From SAR116 cluster bacterium AG-335-B03 (GTDB lineage: Bacteria > Pseudomonadota > Alphaproteobacteria > Puniceispirillales > Marisalimonadaceae): a stretch of DNA of 46,698 bases. Positions 27,830-37,492 of this stretch are shown in pieces. Within the stretch, counting starts at the first letter, position 1, and each line of letters opens with the position of its first letter. The DNA lies in the NCBI GenBank assembly GCA_003282435.1, contig QBZG01000009.1:1-46698 (forward strand), read 5' to 3'. Below the pieces are notes generated by a model. It saw nothing but the letters and a program-made list of their open reading frames with translations. It was not told the origin of the DNA and ran no database searches. The position numbers and the translations under genes were made by a program.

Positions 27830-27835
27830 TATAAT
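27830..27835 (+). promoter_or_regulatory. Possible -10 element of the coaBC promoter
   Basis: A perfect TATAAT lies 25 bases before the preferred coaBC start. No good -35 is present at 16-18 bases upstream; that position lies in the inverted repeat (27807-27812 reads CATTTT). The promoter might therefore depend on an activator or be weak. Confidence 0.3.
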
Positions 27836-27860
27836 ATCTAAATTTTTGGTAATTGATTTA

Positions 27861-29306
27861 ATGAATAATATCTCACAGCTCATTTCCTTACTTGGTGGAA
27901 CAGGATTAGTAGCTGAGAAACTAAAAATAAAGCCATCAGCAGTTTCAAACTGGAGAAAACTCAATAGAATTCCCAAAAATAAACTAAACGCTATACTGTC
28001 ACTAAGCTTACAACACAACATTAACACTGAAGATTTTTTACCAAGCCATAATTTTGATAATTTAAATTTTAAAGTACTTCTTATTATTTGTGGCGGAATA
28101 GCGTCATATAAATCGCTTGAATTAATTAGATTAGTGAAGAAAGCAAACATTGATCTTGATGTTGTAATGACTAAATCAGCGCAAAGATTCATTACTCCTT
28201 TACTGGTAACAAGCTTGAATGAAAAAAAATGTTATACTGATTTATTTTCTGTTGAAGATGAATCAAAAATGAACCACATCATGCTTGCTAGAAAACCAGA
28301 CTTGATTTTAGTAGCTCCTGCTACAGCAAATATTATGGCAAAACTTGCTAATGGAATAGCAGATGATCTTGCAAGTACAATTTTACTTGCATCATTTTCT
28401 CAAATAATTTTAGCGCCATCTATGAACCCTGTTATGTGGAGCAACTTAGCAACACAAGAAAATTATCAAAAACTTTTAGGAAGAGGTATTGGATTTATAG
28501 CACCTGATGTTGGAGATATGGCTTGTGGTGAAAGTGGAACAGGAAGATTTCCAGAACCTAAAGTTATTTATGACAGAATAATTTCAAATTTAATTAACAT
28601 AAAAAATATAGCTGACCAATTCAAAAATGTATCAATAGTAATTACAGCAGGGCCAACAATAGAGAATATTGATCCAGTTCGATTTGTTAGTAACAGGTCT
28701 TCAGGCAAACAGGGTTTTGCAATAGCATCTGAATTATCTAGAAGAGGTGCAAAGGTGACTTTAATTTCTGGTCCAGTAAATATACCATTCCCAAAATGCG
28801 CAAACATAATACAAGTTATAACCGCACAAGAAATGTTTGAGAAAACAATATCACAACTACCCGCTGATATATTAATTTGTTGTGCAGCTGTGTCTGACTG
28901 GAAATTTATTCCAAAAATATCTGATAATGAAAAAATTGATAGTAAAAATAAAATTAAAAAAACTAATGATGAATTATTATTTAAAACATTAAAAAATCCT
29001 GATATTCTAGCAACAATAGCTAAGAGTAAATTAAGGCCCAATCTTGTCATTGGGTTTTCTGCTGAAACTAATAATATAATTAAAAACGCAAAATCAAAGT
29101 TAATATCTAAAGAAGTTGATCTTATAATAGCCAATGATGTTAGTAAAAATAAAGTTTTTGGAGAAGATTCTAATAAAGTTTTTCTTATTGATAAAAATAA
29201 TTGTGAGGAATGGTGTGAGCAAAGTAAGAATTCTGTTGCCTTTAATCTAGCAGATAAAATCAACAACATTTTTACTACTGCCAATATTTGTGACACAAAT
29301 GCTTAG
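27861..29306 (+). CDS. coaBC: CoaBC bifunctional pantothenate cofactor enzyme with N-terminal HTH domain
   Basis: Makes 4'-phosphopantetheine for coenzyme A: CoaB joins cysteine to 4'-phosphopantothenate, CoaC (FMN) decarboxylates the product. From ATG 27861 it has 481 residues. Residues 1 to about 60 are a YdaS/Cro-like helix-turn-helix with GGTGLVAEKLKIKPSAVSNW. CoaC starts near 70 (KVLLIICGGIASYKS), with LVAPATANIMAKLANG, APSMNP and GDMACGESGTGRF carrying the active-site Cys. CoaB starts near 245, with ITAGPTIENIDPVRF, SNRSSGKQG, and AAVSDW. No ATG, GTG or TTG lies in frame between HTH and CoaC, so the fusion is real. A TTG at 27846 is an alternative start. Confidence 0.93.
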   Translation: MNNISQLISLLGGTGLVAEKLKIKPSAVSNWRKLNRIPKNKLNAILSLSLQHNINTEDFLPSHNFDNLNFKVLLIICGGIASYKSLELIRLVKKANIDLDVVMTKSAQRFITPLLVTSLNEKKCYTDLFSVEDESKMNHIMLARKPDLILVAPATANIMAKLANGIADDLASTILLASFSQIILAPSMNPVMWSNLATQENYQKLLGRGIGFIAPDVGDMACGESGTGRFPEPKVIYDRIISNLINIKNIADQFKNVSIVITAGPTIENIDPVRFVSNRSSGKQGFAIASELSRRGAKVTLISGPVNIPFPKCANIIQVITAQEMFEKTISQLPADILICCAAVSDWKFIPKISDNEKIDSKNKIKKTNDELLFKTLKNPDILATIAKSKLRPNLVIGFSAETNNIIKNAKSKLISKEVDLIIANDVSKNKVFGEDSNKVFLIDKNNCEEWCEQSKNSVAFNLADKINNIFTTANICDTNA

Positions 29307-30048
29307 TGATGACAATTTAAATAGATATGCAAGACAAGTAATTATTCCAAACTTTGATGAAGAAGGTCAGGAAAAGTTGCTTAGAACAAAGTGTTTAATA
29401 ATTGGGGCTGGGGGGTTAGGTTGTCCTGTTGCGCTATATGCTTCTGCAGCAGGTTTTGGACATATAGAAATTTGTGATGATGATACTATTGACCTTACTA
29501 ATCTTAACAGACAAATTGCTCATAAAAACGACAAGATTGGTCATAATAAAGCTAAAAATCTTGTACAAGAATGCTCAAATATTAACCCCAACATTACTAT
29601 AATATCAAATAAAAAAAAGTTTGATAAATCCACAGATATTAATAAATTTGACTTGATTTTTGATTGTTCTGACAATTCTGAAACAAAATATACGATTAAT
29701 CTTTTATCACATTTATATAAAAAAACTTTAATATCAGGTTCTGCTGTTCAAATGGAAGGACAGTTGGCGATTTGGAAGAGTGGAGTAGATAAAGAGTATC
29801 CTTGTTATGAATGTATTTTTCCTAAAACTGAAGAAGTTGCTCCTATTACAAATTGTAGGGAGGCCGGCATAATTGGACCAATAACGGGTTTAATTGGTAG
29901 TATGCAGGTTAATGAAGGAATAAAAGAAATAGCTTTAAAAAATTATGATTCAAGCGCAGGATATTTATTCTTATATGATGGATTAGTGCAAAGTTTAGAT
30001 AAAATAAAACTGACAAAAAATAAAAAATGTCCGGTATGCTCTATATGA
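29290..30048 (+). CDS. ThiF/MoeB/HesA-family adenylyltransferase
   Basis: E1-like enzyme that adenylates the C-terminal glycine of a ubiquitin-like sulfur carrier (ThiS or MoaD). 252 residues. N-terminal RYARQVIIPNFDEEGQEKL, ATP-binding IIGAGGLGCPVALYASAAG, NLNRQI with the adenylating Arg, and two CxxC zinc knuckles (CYEC and CPVC). Starts at GTG 29290 or ATG 29299, overlapping coaBC by 8-17 bases. No thiamine or molybdopterin partner is in the window, so MoeB versus ThiF cannot be decided. Translationally coupled to the next gene through ATGA. Confidence 0.85.
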   Translation: MTQMLSDDNLNRYARQVIIPNFDEEGQEKLLRTKCLIIGAGGLGCPVALYASAAGFGHIEICDDDTIDLTNLNRQIAHKNDKIGHNKAKNLVQECSNINPNITIISNKKKFDKSTDINKFDLIFDCSDNSETKYTINLLSHLYKKTLISGSAVQMEGQLAIWKSGVDKEYPCYECIFPKTEEVAPITNCREAGIIGPITGLIGSMQVNEGIKEIALKNYDSSAGYLFLYDGLVQSLDKIKLTKNKKCPVCSI

Positions 30049-30593
30049 TTAATATAAAATTTTTTATATTTCATAAGGATTGCAAATTTCTATTTTTTGT
30101 TATAATTTTCCTTGTAATTAATTTAATTTTTTTTTCTCAACCTACGCTTTCTGAAACTCAAAATTCAAAAAAATCTATAAATGGAAGCGGTTTAAAAGTA
30201 CCAAGAATGGCTTCTTTAAAAAAATCATTAACATACGTCAGGACTGGCCCTGGAAAAGAGTTTCCAATAAAATCTGAAATCAATCAAAAAGGATATCCTG
30301 TTGAAATAATCGCTGAGTTTAATAATTGGAGAAAAGTTAAAACTAGAGGTAATTTTTCTGGTTGGATACACACGCAATTATTGTCCTCTTTCAAAACTGG
30401 TTTAATTGTTTCAAACACTTTGCTTAAAAAAAGACCTTTAGATACAAGTAAAGATCTAGCTAAATTGCTACCGGACTTGTTAATTAACATTAAGAAATGT
30501 AAAAAAGAATGGTGTTACATTGAAGTTATTAAAAATAAAAACTTTTTTGGATGGGTAAAAATAAAAAATATTTGGGGCTTTACAAGTAAATAA
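30045..30593 (+). CDS. Exported protein with two bacterial SH3 domains
   Basis: 182 residues from ATG 30045, whose first base overlaps the previous stop as ATGA. An N-terminal signal or anchor (about residues 8-33) is followed by two SH3-like repeats: one around TYVRTGPGKEFPI to GWIHTQLLS, the second around LKKRPLDTSKD to GWVKIKNIWGF. Such SH3 proteins usually bind the cell wall or other periplasmic partners. Two further in-frame ATGs at 30027 and 30036 lie inside the ThiF gene and are less likely. Function unknown. Confidence 0.78.
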   Translation: MINIKFFIFHKDCKFLFFVIIFLVINLIFFSQPTLSETQNSKKSINGSGLKVPRMASLKKSLTYVRTGPGKEFPIKSEINQKGYPVEIIAEFNNWRKVKTRGNFSGWIHTQLLSSFKTGLIVSNTLLKKRPLDTSKDLAKLLPDLLINIKKCKKEWCYIEVIKNKNFFGWVKIKNIWGFTSK

Positions 30594-30643
30594 TTTATTA
30601 TTATTTCATTTATTCTCTTTTAGAATTGATATAGGCTTTGGAA

Positions 30644-30649
30644 TATAAT
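30644..30649 (+). promoter_or_regulatory. Possible -10 element ahead of fabA
   Basis: A perfect TATAAT in the 73-base gap before fabA. The only -35-like hexamer, TTGATA at 30626, is 12 bases away, too close. Transcription would start about 30656, leaving an 11-base leader that just includes the AAAGGTG Shine-Dalgarno. Tentative. Confidence 0.25.
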
Positions 30650-30666
30650 GTTAAAGGTGTTTTACA

Positions 30667-31173
30667 GTGGCTTTATTTAAAAATTCATTCAATTATCATG
30701 AATTAATTGATTGCGCTAAAGGACGACTAGCTGGTGTTGATTTTCCTAAACTCCCCTTACCACCTATGCTTATGTTTGATGAAATCACCAATATTAAAGA
30801 AACTGGTGGAACTTACGATAAAGGTACAGCTCATGCTCAATTTAAAATTACTCCAGATAAGTGGTTCTTTCCGTGTCATTTTGAAAATGATCCTGTAATG
30901 CCAGGATGCCTGGGAATGGACGCACTATGGCAACTTTTAGGTTTTTCATTAGGAAATATGGGTGGAAAAGGAAAAGGGAGAGCAATATCTGTTGGAGAAG
31001 TAAAATTTACTGGACAAATATTGCCAATTGCTAAGAAAGTAGAATATTTTCTTGATTTCAAAAGAATTATAATGAGAAAGCTTATATTAGGCATAGCAGA
31101 TGGAAAGGTGGTTTGTGACAATAAGACTGTTTTTGAAGCTTCTGATATTAGGGTTGGACTTTTTCAAGATTAA
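30667..31173 (+). CDS. fabA: 3-hydroxydecanoyl-ACP dehydratase/isomerase
   Basis: Introduces the double bond for unsaturated fatty acids: dehydrates 3-hydroxydecanoyl-ACP and isomerises trans-2 to cis-3-decenoyl-ACP. 168 residues. Active-site His71 is in FPCHFENDPVMPG, and Asp85 in GMDALWQLLGF; both match the FabA pair. The start is GTG at 30667, supported by AAAGGTG at 30653-30659. First gene of fabA-fabB-fabI. Confidence 0.97.
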   Translation: MALFKNSFNYHELIDCAKGRLAGVDFPKLPLPPMLMFDEITNIKETGGTYDKGTAHAQFKITPDKWFFPCHFENDPVMPGCLGMDALWQLLGFSLGNMGGKGKGRAISVGEVKFTGQILPIAKKVEYFLDFKRIIMRKLILGIADGKVVCDNKTVFEASDIRVGLFQD

Positions 31174-31200
31174 TTATTTCTCAAATAAATAGGATTTAAC

Positions 31201-32430
31201 ATGAGTAATGAAAAAAGAGTTGTTATTACTGGTATGGGAATAGTTAGCTCAATTGGTAATAATGTAGAAGAAGTTAAAGACTCTCTAGTAAGTCAAAAAT
31301 CAGGAATTGTTAAAGCCGATACTTACAAAGAAATGGGCTTTAGAAGTCAAATTCATGGTGAAGTAAAACTCAAATTAGAAGATCATGTTGACAAAAAACA
31401 ACTTAGGTTTATGGGTGCAGGTGCCGCATATTCAGTTCTTTCTATGGAGCAAGCAATTAGAAACGCTGGATTAACCCCTGAAGAAGTATCTAACCCCAAA
31501 ACAGGTCTTATTGCTGGTTCTGGTGGACCTAGTACTGTCAACTTGCTTCAATCATTTGATATCGCTAGGGAAAAAGGCCCTAAGAGGGTAGGTCCTTTTA
31601 TGGTTCCTCGGTGTATGAGCTCATCAGTATCTGCCTGCATTGCTACTTTTTTTAAAATTAAGGGTGTTAATTTTTCAATAACTTCTGCCTGTTCGACATC
31701 AGCACATTGTATTGGTATTGGAGCAGATCAAATTAAATACGGTAATCAAAATATAGTTTTTGCAGGAGGCGGTGAAGAACTTGACTGGACACTCTCTGTG
31801 CTATTTGATGCAATGGGTGCAATGTCTAGCAAATATAACGAAACACCCGAATTGGCTTCAAGACCTTACGATTTAGACAGAGATGGATTTGTAATTGCAG
31901 GAGGTGGCGGAATGCTGGTTTTAGAAGAGCTTGAACATGCAAAAGCAAGAGGTGCTAAAATTTATGGGGAAATAGTTGGCCATTGTGCAAATTCTGACGG
32001 CCATGATATGGTTGCGCCAAGTGGGGAAGGTGCGATTAGATGTATGCAACAAGCTCTAGCAAAAACTAATCAAAAGGTTGATTATATAAATGCTCACGGA
32101 ACCAGTACCCCAGTTGGAGATATGCAGGAGCTTAATGCTGTAAAAGAAGTTTTTAAAGATAAAGGTTATCTTCCAAGACTTACCAGCACTAAGTCCTTAA
32201 CAGGCCACTCTTTAGGAGCGACTGGCGTACAAGAGGCTATCTACACATTACTAATGATGAACAATAATTTTATTTCTGGATCTGCTAATATTAATAATGA
32301 TGATCCAGGAATAGGTTCTATCGACATACCTAGAAAAACCATCAAAAATATTGATATTAATTTAGCTCTTTCAAATTCTTTTGGATTTGGAGGTACAAAT
32401 GCCTGTATTGCATTATCTAAATTTAATTAA
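31201..32430 (+). CDS. fabB: 3-oxoacyl-ACP synthase I (KAS I)
   Basis: Condensing enzyme that elongates the cis-unsaturated acyl-ACP made by FabA. 409 residues. The catalytic Cys164 is in [10 protein letters not shown], with the two histidines in [11 protein letters not shown] (about 300) and SLTGHSLGA (about 336). Pairing with fabA and the length point to KAS I rather than KAS II. AGGA lies 6-7 bases upstream of the ATG. Confidence 0.96.
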   Translation: MSNEKRVVITGMGIVSSIGNNVEEVKDSLVSQKSGIVKADTYKEMGFRSQIHGEVKLKLEDHVDKKQLRFMGAGAAYSVLSMEQAIRNAGLTPEEVSNPKTGLIAGSGGPSTVNLLQSFDIAREKGPKRVGPFMVPRCMSSSVSACIATFFKIKGVNFSITSACSTSAHCIGIGADQIKYGNQNIVFAGGGEELDWTLSVLFDAMGAMSSKYNETPELASRPYDLDRDGFVIAGGGGMLVLEELEHAKARGAKIYGEIVGHCANSDGHDMVAPSGEGAIRCMQQALAKTNQKVDYINAHGTSTPVGDMQELNAVKEVFKDKGYLPRLTSTKSLTGHSLGATGVQEAIYTLLMMNNNFISGSANINNDDPGIGSIDIPRKTIKNIDINLALSNSFGFGGTNACIALSKFN

Positions 32431-32441
32431 GAAAGTATATT

Positions 32442-33245
32442 ATGTCTATAATGAAAAGTAAAAAAGGCCTTATAATGGGCGTTGCTAATGAACGTTCAAT
32501 AGCCTGGGGTATCGCAAAAGCCTTAGCTGATCATGGTGCTGAGTTAGCTTTTTCCTATCAAAATGAAGGATTTAAAAAAAGATTAATTCCCTTAATGGAC
32601 TCTATAAAAGCGAATAAATTTTATGAATGTGATGTGTCCAAAGATATTAATGAGACAAGCTCTATAGAAAATATGTTTAATAAAATTTTAGAAACTTGGC
32701 ATGAAATTGATTTTGTTGTGCACGCCCTCGCATATTCAGATAAAGAAGAATTAAAAGGAAAATACGTTAACTGTAGTAGAGAAAACTTTCTAAATTCACT
32801 TGATATATCAGCTTTTAGTTTTACGAGAACTGCTAAATCAGCTTTTCCTCTTATGTCTTCTAAAGGTGGAAGTTTGTTAACTTTATCATATCTTGGAGCA
32901 GAAAGAACTACTCCTAACTACAATGTAATGGGAGTGGCAAAGTCAGCATTGGAGGCTTCAATAAAATATTTAGCTATGGATCTAGGTAAAAATAATATCA
33001 GAGTTAATGGTTTATCAGCTGGTCCAGTAAAAACACTTGCTGGTGCAGCTATTTCTGGCGCTCGCCATGTGTATAGATACTCAGAGAGTGTTGCGCCTTT
33101 AAAATTTAATCCTGAGCTAAATGAAATCGGTAATTCTGCTTTATACCTTATCTCAGATTTATCATCTGGTGTAACAGGGAATATTCATCATGTAGATGGA
33201 GGGTTACATAGTGTAGCTATACCTAAATCTAGTGATCTAGAGTAG
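32442..33245 (+). CDS. fabI: Enoyl-ACP reductase (NADH)
   Basis: Reduces trans-2-enoyl-ACP to acyl-ACP, the last step of each elongation cycle. 267-residue SDR-like enzyme. LIMGVANERSIAWGIA (10-25) is the FabI cofactor loop, with the catalytic Tyr160 and Lys167 in NYNVMGVAKSALE and the substrate loop GPVKTLAGAAISG. It follows fabB after 11 bases. Its stop faces the crotonase stop 7 bases away, with no clear terminator. Confidence 0.96.
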   Translation: MSIMKSKKGLIMGVANERSIAWGIAKALADHGAELAFSYQNEGFKKRLIPLMDSIKANKFYECDVSKDINETSSIENMFNKILETWHEIDFVVHALAYSDKEELKGKYVNCSRENFLNSLDISAFSFTRTAKSAFPLMSSKGGSLLTLSYLGAERTTPNYNVMGVAKSALEASIKYLAMDLGKNNIRVNGLSAGPVKTLAGAAISGARHVYRYSESVAPLKFNPELNEIGNSALYLISDLSSGVTGNIHHVDGGLHSVAIPKSSDLE

Positions 33246-33252
33246 TTTAAAA

Positions 33253-34044
33253 CTATTTATTATTCCAAATAGGTTTTCTTTTTTCTGAAAAGGCTTCCAT
33301 GCCCTCAATATGATCTTCAAGTGCAAAAGTTGAATAAAACAAAGCTCTTTCAGAACGGATGCCCTCTTCAAGAGTTGTTTCATATGCAACATTAACGGCT
33401 TGTTTCGCTAATTTGGCTAAAGGTTTTGATTGATTAGCAATTTTTTGAGCAATCTCTTTTAAAGAAACGTCAAATTTGTCATTACTAATTACTTTAGCTA
33501 CTAATCCTGATTTTTCTGCTTCATCAGCAGACATCATATCTCCAGTCAAAATTGCTAACATAGCCTTTGATTTGCCAATAGACCTTGTCAATCTTTGTGT
33601 TCCTCCTGCACCAGGTATAGCGCCAATATTTATTTCGGGCTGACCAAACTTTGCGTTTTCAGAGGCAATTATGAAATCACACATCATTGCCAATTCACAA
33701 CCACCACCTAAAGCATATCCTTTAACACCTGCTATTATTGGAGTTTGAATTTTAGGTATGTCAAGCCATCCATTTTCTATGTATCTTGTTTCTGAAACTG
33801 ATGCATAATTATGCTTGACCATTTCTTTTAAATCAGCACCCGCTGCAAATGCTTTTTCAGAGCCAATCAAAACAATGCAACCTACAGATAAATCATTATC
33901 AAATTTCTCAGTAGCTTCCTTTATTGCTAATATAAAGCCCGCTGATAAGGGATTGAGTTTGTTTTCGTGGTTTAATTGAACCCATCCTACGCCATTATCT
34001 GACCAAGATTTGATAAACTCATTTTTTGGCACTATACTATTCAT
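33253..34044 (-). CDS. Enoyl-CoA hydratase (crotonase family)
   Basis: Probably hydrates trans-2-enoyl-CoA in fatty acid or branched-chain acid degradation. The two catalytic glutamates are in GGGCELAMMCD and GQPEINIGAIPGAGGTQRL, and the oxyanion hole is near SEKAFAAGADLKEM. The start is ATG 34044, with AGGAG exactly 6 bases upstream (263 residues); a TTG at 34050 is in frame but lies closer than that Shine-Dalgarno allows. It is downstream of pnp on the same strand with a short gap, so probably co-transcribed. In many alphaproteobacteria the similar gene sits between mutM and rpsT instead. Confidence 0.88.
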   Translation of the reverse strand: MNSIVPKNEFIKSWSDNGVGWVQLNHENKLNPLSAGFILAIKEATEKFDNDLSVGCIVLIGSEKAFAAGADLKEMVKHNYASVSETRYIENGWLDIPKIQTPIIAGVKGYALGGGCELAMMCDFIIASENAKFGQPEINIGAIPGAGGTQRLTRSIGKSKAMLAILTGDMMSADEAEKSGLVAKVISNDKFDVSLKEIAQKIANQSKPLAKLAKQAVNVAYETTLEEGIRSERALFYSTFALEDHIEGMEAFSEKRKPIWNNK

Positions 34045-34066
34045 AAACAACTCCTAAAATAACTTA

Positions 34067-36178
34067 CTAATCTTCTTTTTTACTTTCTATATCTTCACCA
34101 GTATCTTGGTCAACTCGTTTCATAGATAATTTGACTTTTCCCCTATCATCAAAACCTATGACCTTAACTTTAACTTCGTCACCTTCTTTACAGATATCAG
34201 TGGTTTTCTCAGTTCGTGCATTTTGCAATTCTGATATGTGAACCAATCCATCTTTTGTACCAAGAAAATTTACAAACGCTCCAAAGTCTACTGTTTTTAC
34301 TACTTTTCCAGTGTATATAACGCCTAATTCTGCTTCAGCAACAATGTCGTTGATTCTTTTTTGCGCCGCTTGCGAAGATGCTGTGTCTGAAGCAGCAATC
34401 TTAATTGTGCCGTCATCTTCAATATCTACCTTAGCTCCTGTAGTTTCGCATATTTCTCTAATCATTTTGCCACCAGGTCCAATAATATCACGAATTTTTT
34501 CTAGTTTCACTTTCATAGTGGTTATTTTTGGAGCAGAATCAGCTAAAGCTTCTCTAGAAGATCCTATAGCTTTACCCATTTCATTTAATATGTGAATTCT
34601 ACCTTCTTTAGCTTGCTGTAAGGCAATTTCCATTATTTCTTTAGTTATAGATGTGATTTTAATATCCATTTGAAGACTTGTAATACCATCTTCAGTTCCA
34701 GCAACTTTAAAGTCCATATCACCTAAATGATCTTCGTCACCTAAAATATCTGATAAAACTGAAAATTCTTTTTTTTCTTTAATCAATCCCATAGCTATTC
34801 CTGCGACAGGTTTTTTTATTGGAACACCAGCATCCATTAAAGCAAGTGAGGTACCGCATACGGTAGCCATTGAGGATGAGCCGTTTGATTCAGTCACTTC
34901 AGAAACAATTCTTACTGTATAAGGAAAATCGTCACCTGAAGGTAATAAAGGGTTAACAGCTCTCCATGCTAACTTTCCGTGGCCTACTTCTCTTCTACCA
35001 GGAGATCCTACTCTACCTGCTTCACCAACAGAGTATGGAGGAAAATTATAGTGCAACATAAACTTTGACCTATATTCACCTTCCAAAGCATCAATTATTT
35101 GTTCGTCTTGACCAGTTCCTAAGGTAGCTACTACTAAAGCTTGCGTTTCTCCTCTAGTAAATAGTGCTGAACCATGTGCTCTTGGTAAAGTTCCAACCTC
35201 AGCTACTATAGATCTAACTGTTTTAGTATCTCTACCATCAATTCTTCTTTTGGTTTTTAAGATACTACCTCTAACAATATTAGCCTCTATATCTTTTGTT
35301 AAAGATGATAAAAGTGTAGAATTAGCTAACTCACCAAATTCTAAAACTATCTCATTCCTTATATGAGATAACATTTTAGATCTATTTGACTTATCGATTT
35401 CCTTATAGGCCTTCTCAAACTTTTTTCTAAATGGCTTGATCTTTTTTAAATATTCATCTTTTTCTTTTGGCTCTTCTGGTAAAGGTCTTGGTTCTTTAGC
35501 AGCAACTTCGGCTAAGTCTATTATAGCTTTTATTACATGTTCCATTTCGCTATGACCATAATCAACTGCTCCTAACATTATTTCTTCAGATAGCTCAGAT
35601 GCTTCTGATTCAACCATTAAGACACCATCAGTTGTGCCAGCAACAACCAAGTCTAAACTTGATTCTTTAATTTGTATTGTGGTTGGATTCAAAATATAAT
35701 TATTTCCATCCCAACCAACTCGACAAGCACCAATCGGTCCTATAAATGGTAGTCCTGAGATTGTTAAGGCCGCAGAAGCACCTAAGATAGCAATTATATC
35801 GGGATCATTTTCCATATCGTGAGCAAGAACTGTCGCAATAACTTGTGTTTCATTCTTATAATTTTTATGAAATAACGGTCTAATCGGTCTGTCTATTAAT
35901 CTTGAAACTAATGTTTCTTTTTCTGAGGGTCTTCCTTCTCTTTTAAAAAAACCGCCTGGTATTCTTCCAGCAGCAAATGTTTTTTCTTGATAATTAACGG
36001 TAAGAGGGAAAAAATCTATTCCAGGTTTCGCAGTTGAAGCACCAACTGCAGTACATAAGACGGTAGTGCCGCCATAAGTAACCATAACTGCACCATCGGC
36101 TTGGCGAGCAATCTTTCCCGTTTCAAACGTTAATAATTTACCACCCCATGTGACTTCTTTTCTATAAACTTCAAACAT
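34067..36178 (-). CDS. pnp: Polynucleotide phosphorylase
   Basis: 3'-to-5' phosphorolytic exoribonuclease and degradosome component. 703 residues: two RNase PH domains (about 1-225 and 305-540) separated by a helical region, a KH domain with [20 protein letters not shown] near 560, and an S1 domain with [17 protein letters not shown] and [10 protein letters not shown] near 620-660. The length is typical. AGAGG precedes the ATG. It follows rpsO after 75 bases, as is usual. Confidence 0.98.
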   Translation of the reverse strand: MFEVYRKEVTWGGKLLTFETGKIARQADGAVMVTYGGTTVLCTAVGASTAKPGIDFFPLTVNYQEKTFAAGRIPGGFFKREGRPSEKETLVSRLIDRPIRPLFHKNYKNETQVIATVLAHDMENDPDIIAILGASAALTISGLPFIGPIGACRVGWDGNNYILNPTTIQIKESSLDLVVAGTTDGVLMVESEASELSEEIMLGAVDYGHSEMEHVIKAIIDLAEVAAKEPRPLPEEPKEKDEYLKKIKPFRKKFEKAYKEIDKSNRSKMLSHIRNEIVLEFGELANSTLLSSLTKDIEANIVRGSILKTKRRIDGRDTKTVRSIVAEVGTLPRAHGSALFTRGETQALVVATLGTGQDEQIIDALEGEYRSKFMLHYNFPPYSVGEAGRVGSPGRREVGHGKLAWRAVNPLLPSGDDFPYTVRIVSEVTESNGSSSMATVCGTSLALMDAGVPIKKPVAGIAMGLIKEKKEFSVLSDILGDEDHLGDMDFKVAGTEDGITSLQMDIKITSITKEIMEIALQQAKEGRIHILNEMGKAIGSSREALADSAPKITTMKVKLEKIRDIIGPGGKMIREICETTGAKVDIEDDGTIKIAASDTASSQAAQKRINDIVAEAELGVIYTGKVVKTVDFGAFVNFLGTKDGLVHISELQNARTEKTTDICKEGDEVKVKVIGFDDRGKVKLSMKRVDQDTGEDIESKKED

Positions 36179-36253
36179 AATAATAACCTCTACCTACTTC
36201 TTAAACTCTTTCAATTATATATTCTTAAAAACATAACTGTGTAGTTTTTTAAA

Positions 36254-36523
36254 TTATCTTCTTAAACCTAACTTTTTAATAAGGTCTAAATAACGATCTT
36301 CATTTTTATTTTTGATATATTTTAATAAATTTCTTCTTTGACCAACCATACTTAATAATCCACGGCGTGATCCAAAATCCTTCTTATGATTTTTGAGATG
36401 TTCGGTTAGATTTTTAATTCTTTCAGTCAAAATAGCTACTTGAACATCAGCTGAACCAGAGTCTGATTTGCTATTTCCATAGTCTTTAATTAATTCAATA
36501 GTTTTACTCTTTTCTATCGACAT
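36254..36523 (-). CDS. rpsO: Small ribosomal subunit protein uS15
   Basis: An 89-residue S15, binds 16S rRNA and helps subunit bridging. The [16 protein letters not shown] and [16 protein letters not shown] segments are the S15 signature, and the protein ends [10 protein letters not shown]. It starts 16 bases after truB. In other bacteria S15 represses its own mRNA; I see no obvious pseudoknot here but cannot rule one out. Confidence 0.98.
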   Translation of the reverse strand: MSIEKSKTIELIKDYGNSKSDSGSADVQVAILTERIKNLTEHLKNHKKDFGSRRGLLSMVGQRRNLLKYIKNKNEDRYLDLIKKLGLRR

Positions 36524-36539
36524 CTTATTTCCCTTCTAT

Positions 36540-37469
36540 TTATATATTAATTATGCGTTTTGGCTTAACTAGGTCAGTCTCAATTTTAACAAGGGCTATA
36601 AGACTATTATTTCTAGTAGCACAAAGTTTTTCAAATTCTTGAAAATTTGGATATTTGTTAAGAAATTTATTTTTTAATTCTAAAGAATTAAATTGAATTT
36701 TTTGTCCTAGCTTTAACTTCCTCGCCTCTATTTCGTTCAGAGCTAATGCCGGGATGTCGTCTAGCACAGCTTCAATTGGTAACATTTTTTTTAAAATTGT
36801 TGGACTATGTATTATTTCTTTAAAAAAATCTATATAAATCGTATCTTTTTCACTGAAATTCCCTACCGAGTGTCTTCTAAGAGCTATAACATGTGCTTTA
36901 GTATTTAGTTTTTCAGCAATATCTTTAGCTAATGACCTTATATAGGTTCCTTTACCACACAAAACTTCAAATTCAGCACAATCTGAATTAACAATTTTTT
37001 TTAAACTTAATTTATGTATCTCCACTTCTCTAGGTATATGTTTAACAATTATGTTATTTCTAGCTAGTTTGTAAGAACGTTTACCGTCTATTTTAATTGC
37101 TGAAAAAGCAGGGGGCTCTTGAAGTACTTTACCCTTAAATGAATTTAATATATCAATCACTTGGGTTTTAGTAGGTCTTACATTTGATTTTTCTAAAACT
37201 GTTCCTTCTAAATCGTCTGTATTTGTTGTTTCACCCCATTTAACAATAAAAGAATATCTTTTAATTTTATTCTGAATTAATGAAATACATTTTGTTGCTT
37301 CTCCTACTGCTATAGGCAACACACCCGTTGCCATAGGATCAAGGGTGCCAGCATGTCCAACTTTTTTAATATTTAATATTTTTGAAATTTTGGTAACAGC
37401 TTGACGAGATGTAATTCCGGGCTGCTTATCTAGCACTATCCAACCATTAATATTATTAATAATTACCAA
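36540..37469 (-). CDS. truB: tRNA pseudouridine(55) synthase
   Basis: Makes pseudouridine 55 in the T-loop of tRNAs. NGWIVLDKQPGITS and GHAGTLDPMATGVLPIAVG (catalytic Asp44) are diagnostic, with GTYIRSLAKDIAEKL later. 309 residues. The start is unusual: the first possible codon is TTG at 37469, and AAGG lies directly against it, too close to act as its Shine-Dalgarno. No ATG or GTG occurs before the conserved region. ATT at 37463, six bases from AAGG, is another candidate. Confidence 0.95.
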   Translation of the reverse strand: MVIINNINGWIVLDKQPGITSRQAVTKISKILNIKKVGHAGTLDPMATGVLPIAVGEATKCISLIQNKIKRYSFIVKWGETTNTDDLEGTVLEKSNVRPTKTQVIDILNSFKGKVLQEPPAFSAIKIDGKRSYKLARNNIIVKHIPREVEIHKLSLKKIVNSDCAEFEVLCGKGTYIRSLAKDIAEKLNTKAHVIALRRHSVGNFSEKDTIYIDFFKEIIHSPTILKKMLPIEAVLDDIPALALNEIEARKLKLGQKIQFNSLELKNKFLNKYPNFQEFEKLCATRNNSLIALVKIETDLVKPKRIINI

Positions 37470-37492
37470 CCTTATTTATTAAAATGAAAATT

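Noticed and set aside
28568-29296. Long open frame (242 codons) on the minus strand opposite coaBC
   Set aside because: It is the antisense of a clearly conserved coaBC reading frame, shows no recognisable domain and has a composition expected of a shadow frame.
33240-33260. TAGTTT-A-AAACTA between the convergent fabI and crotonase stops
   Set aside because: A palindrome with a one-base loop cannot form a hairpin, and there is no T-run of useful length.
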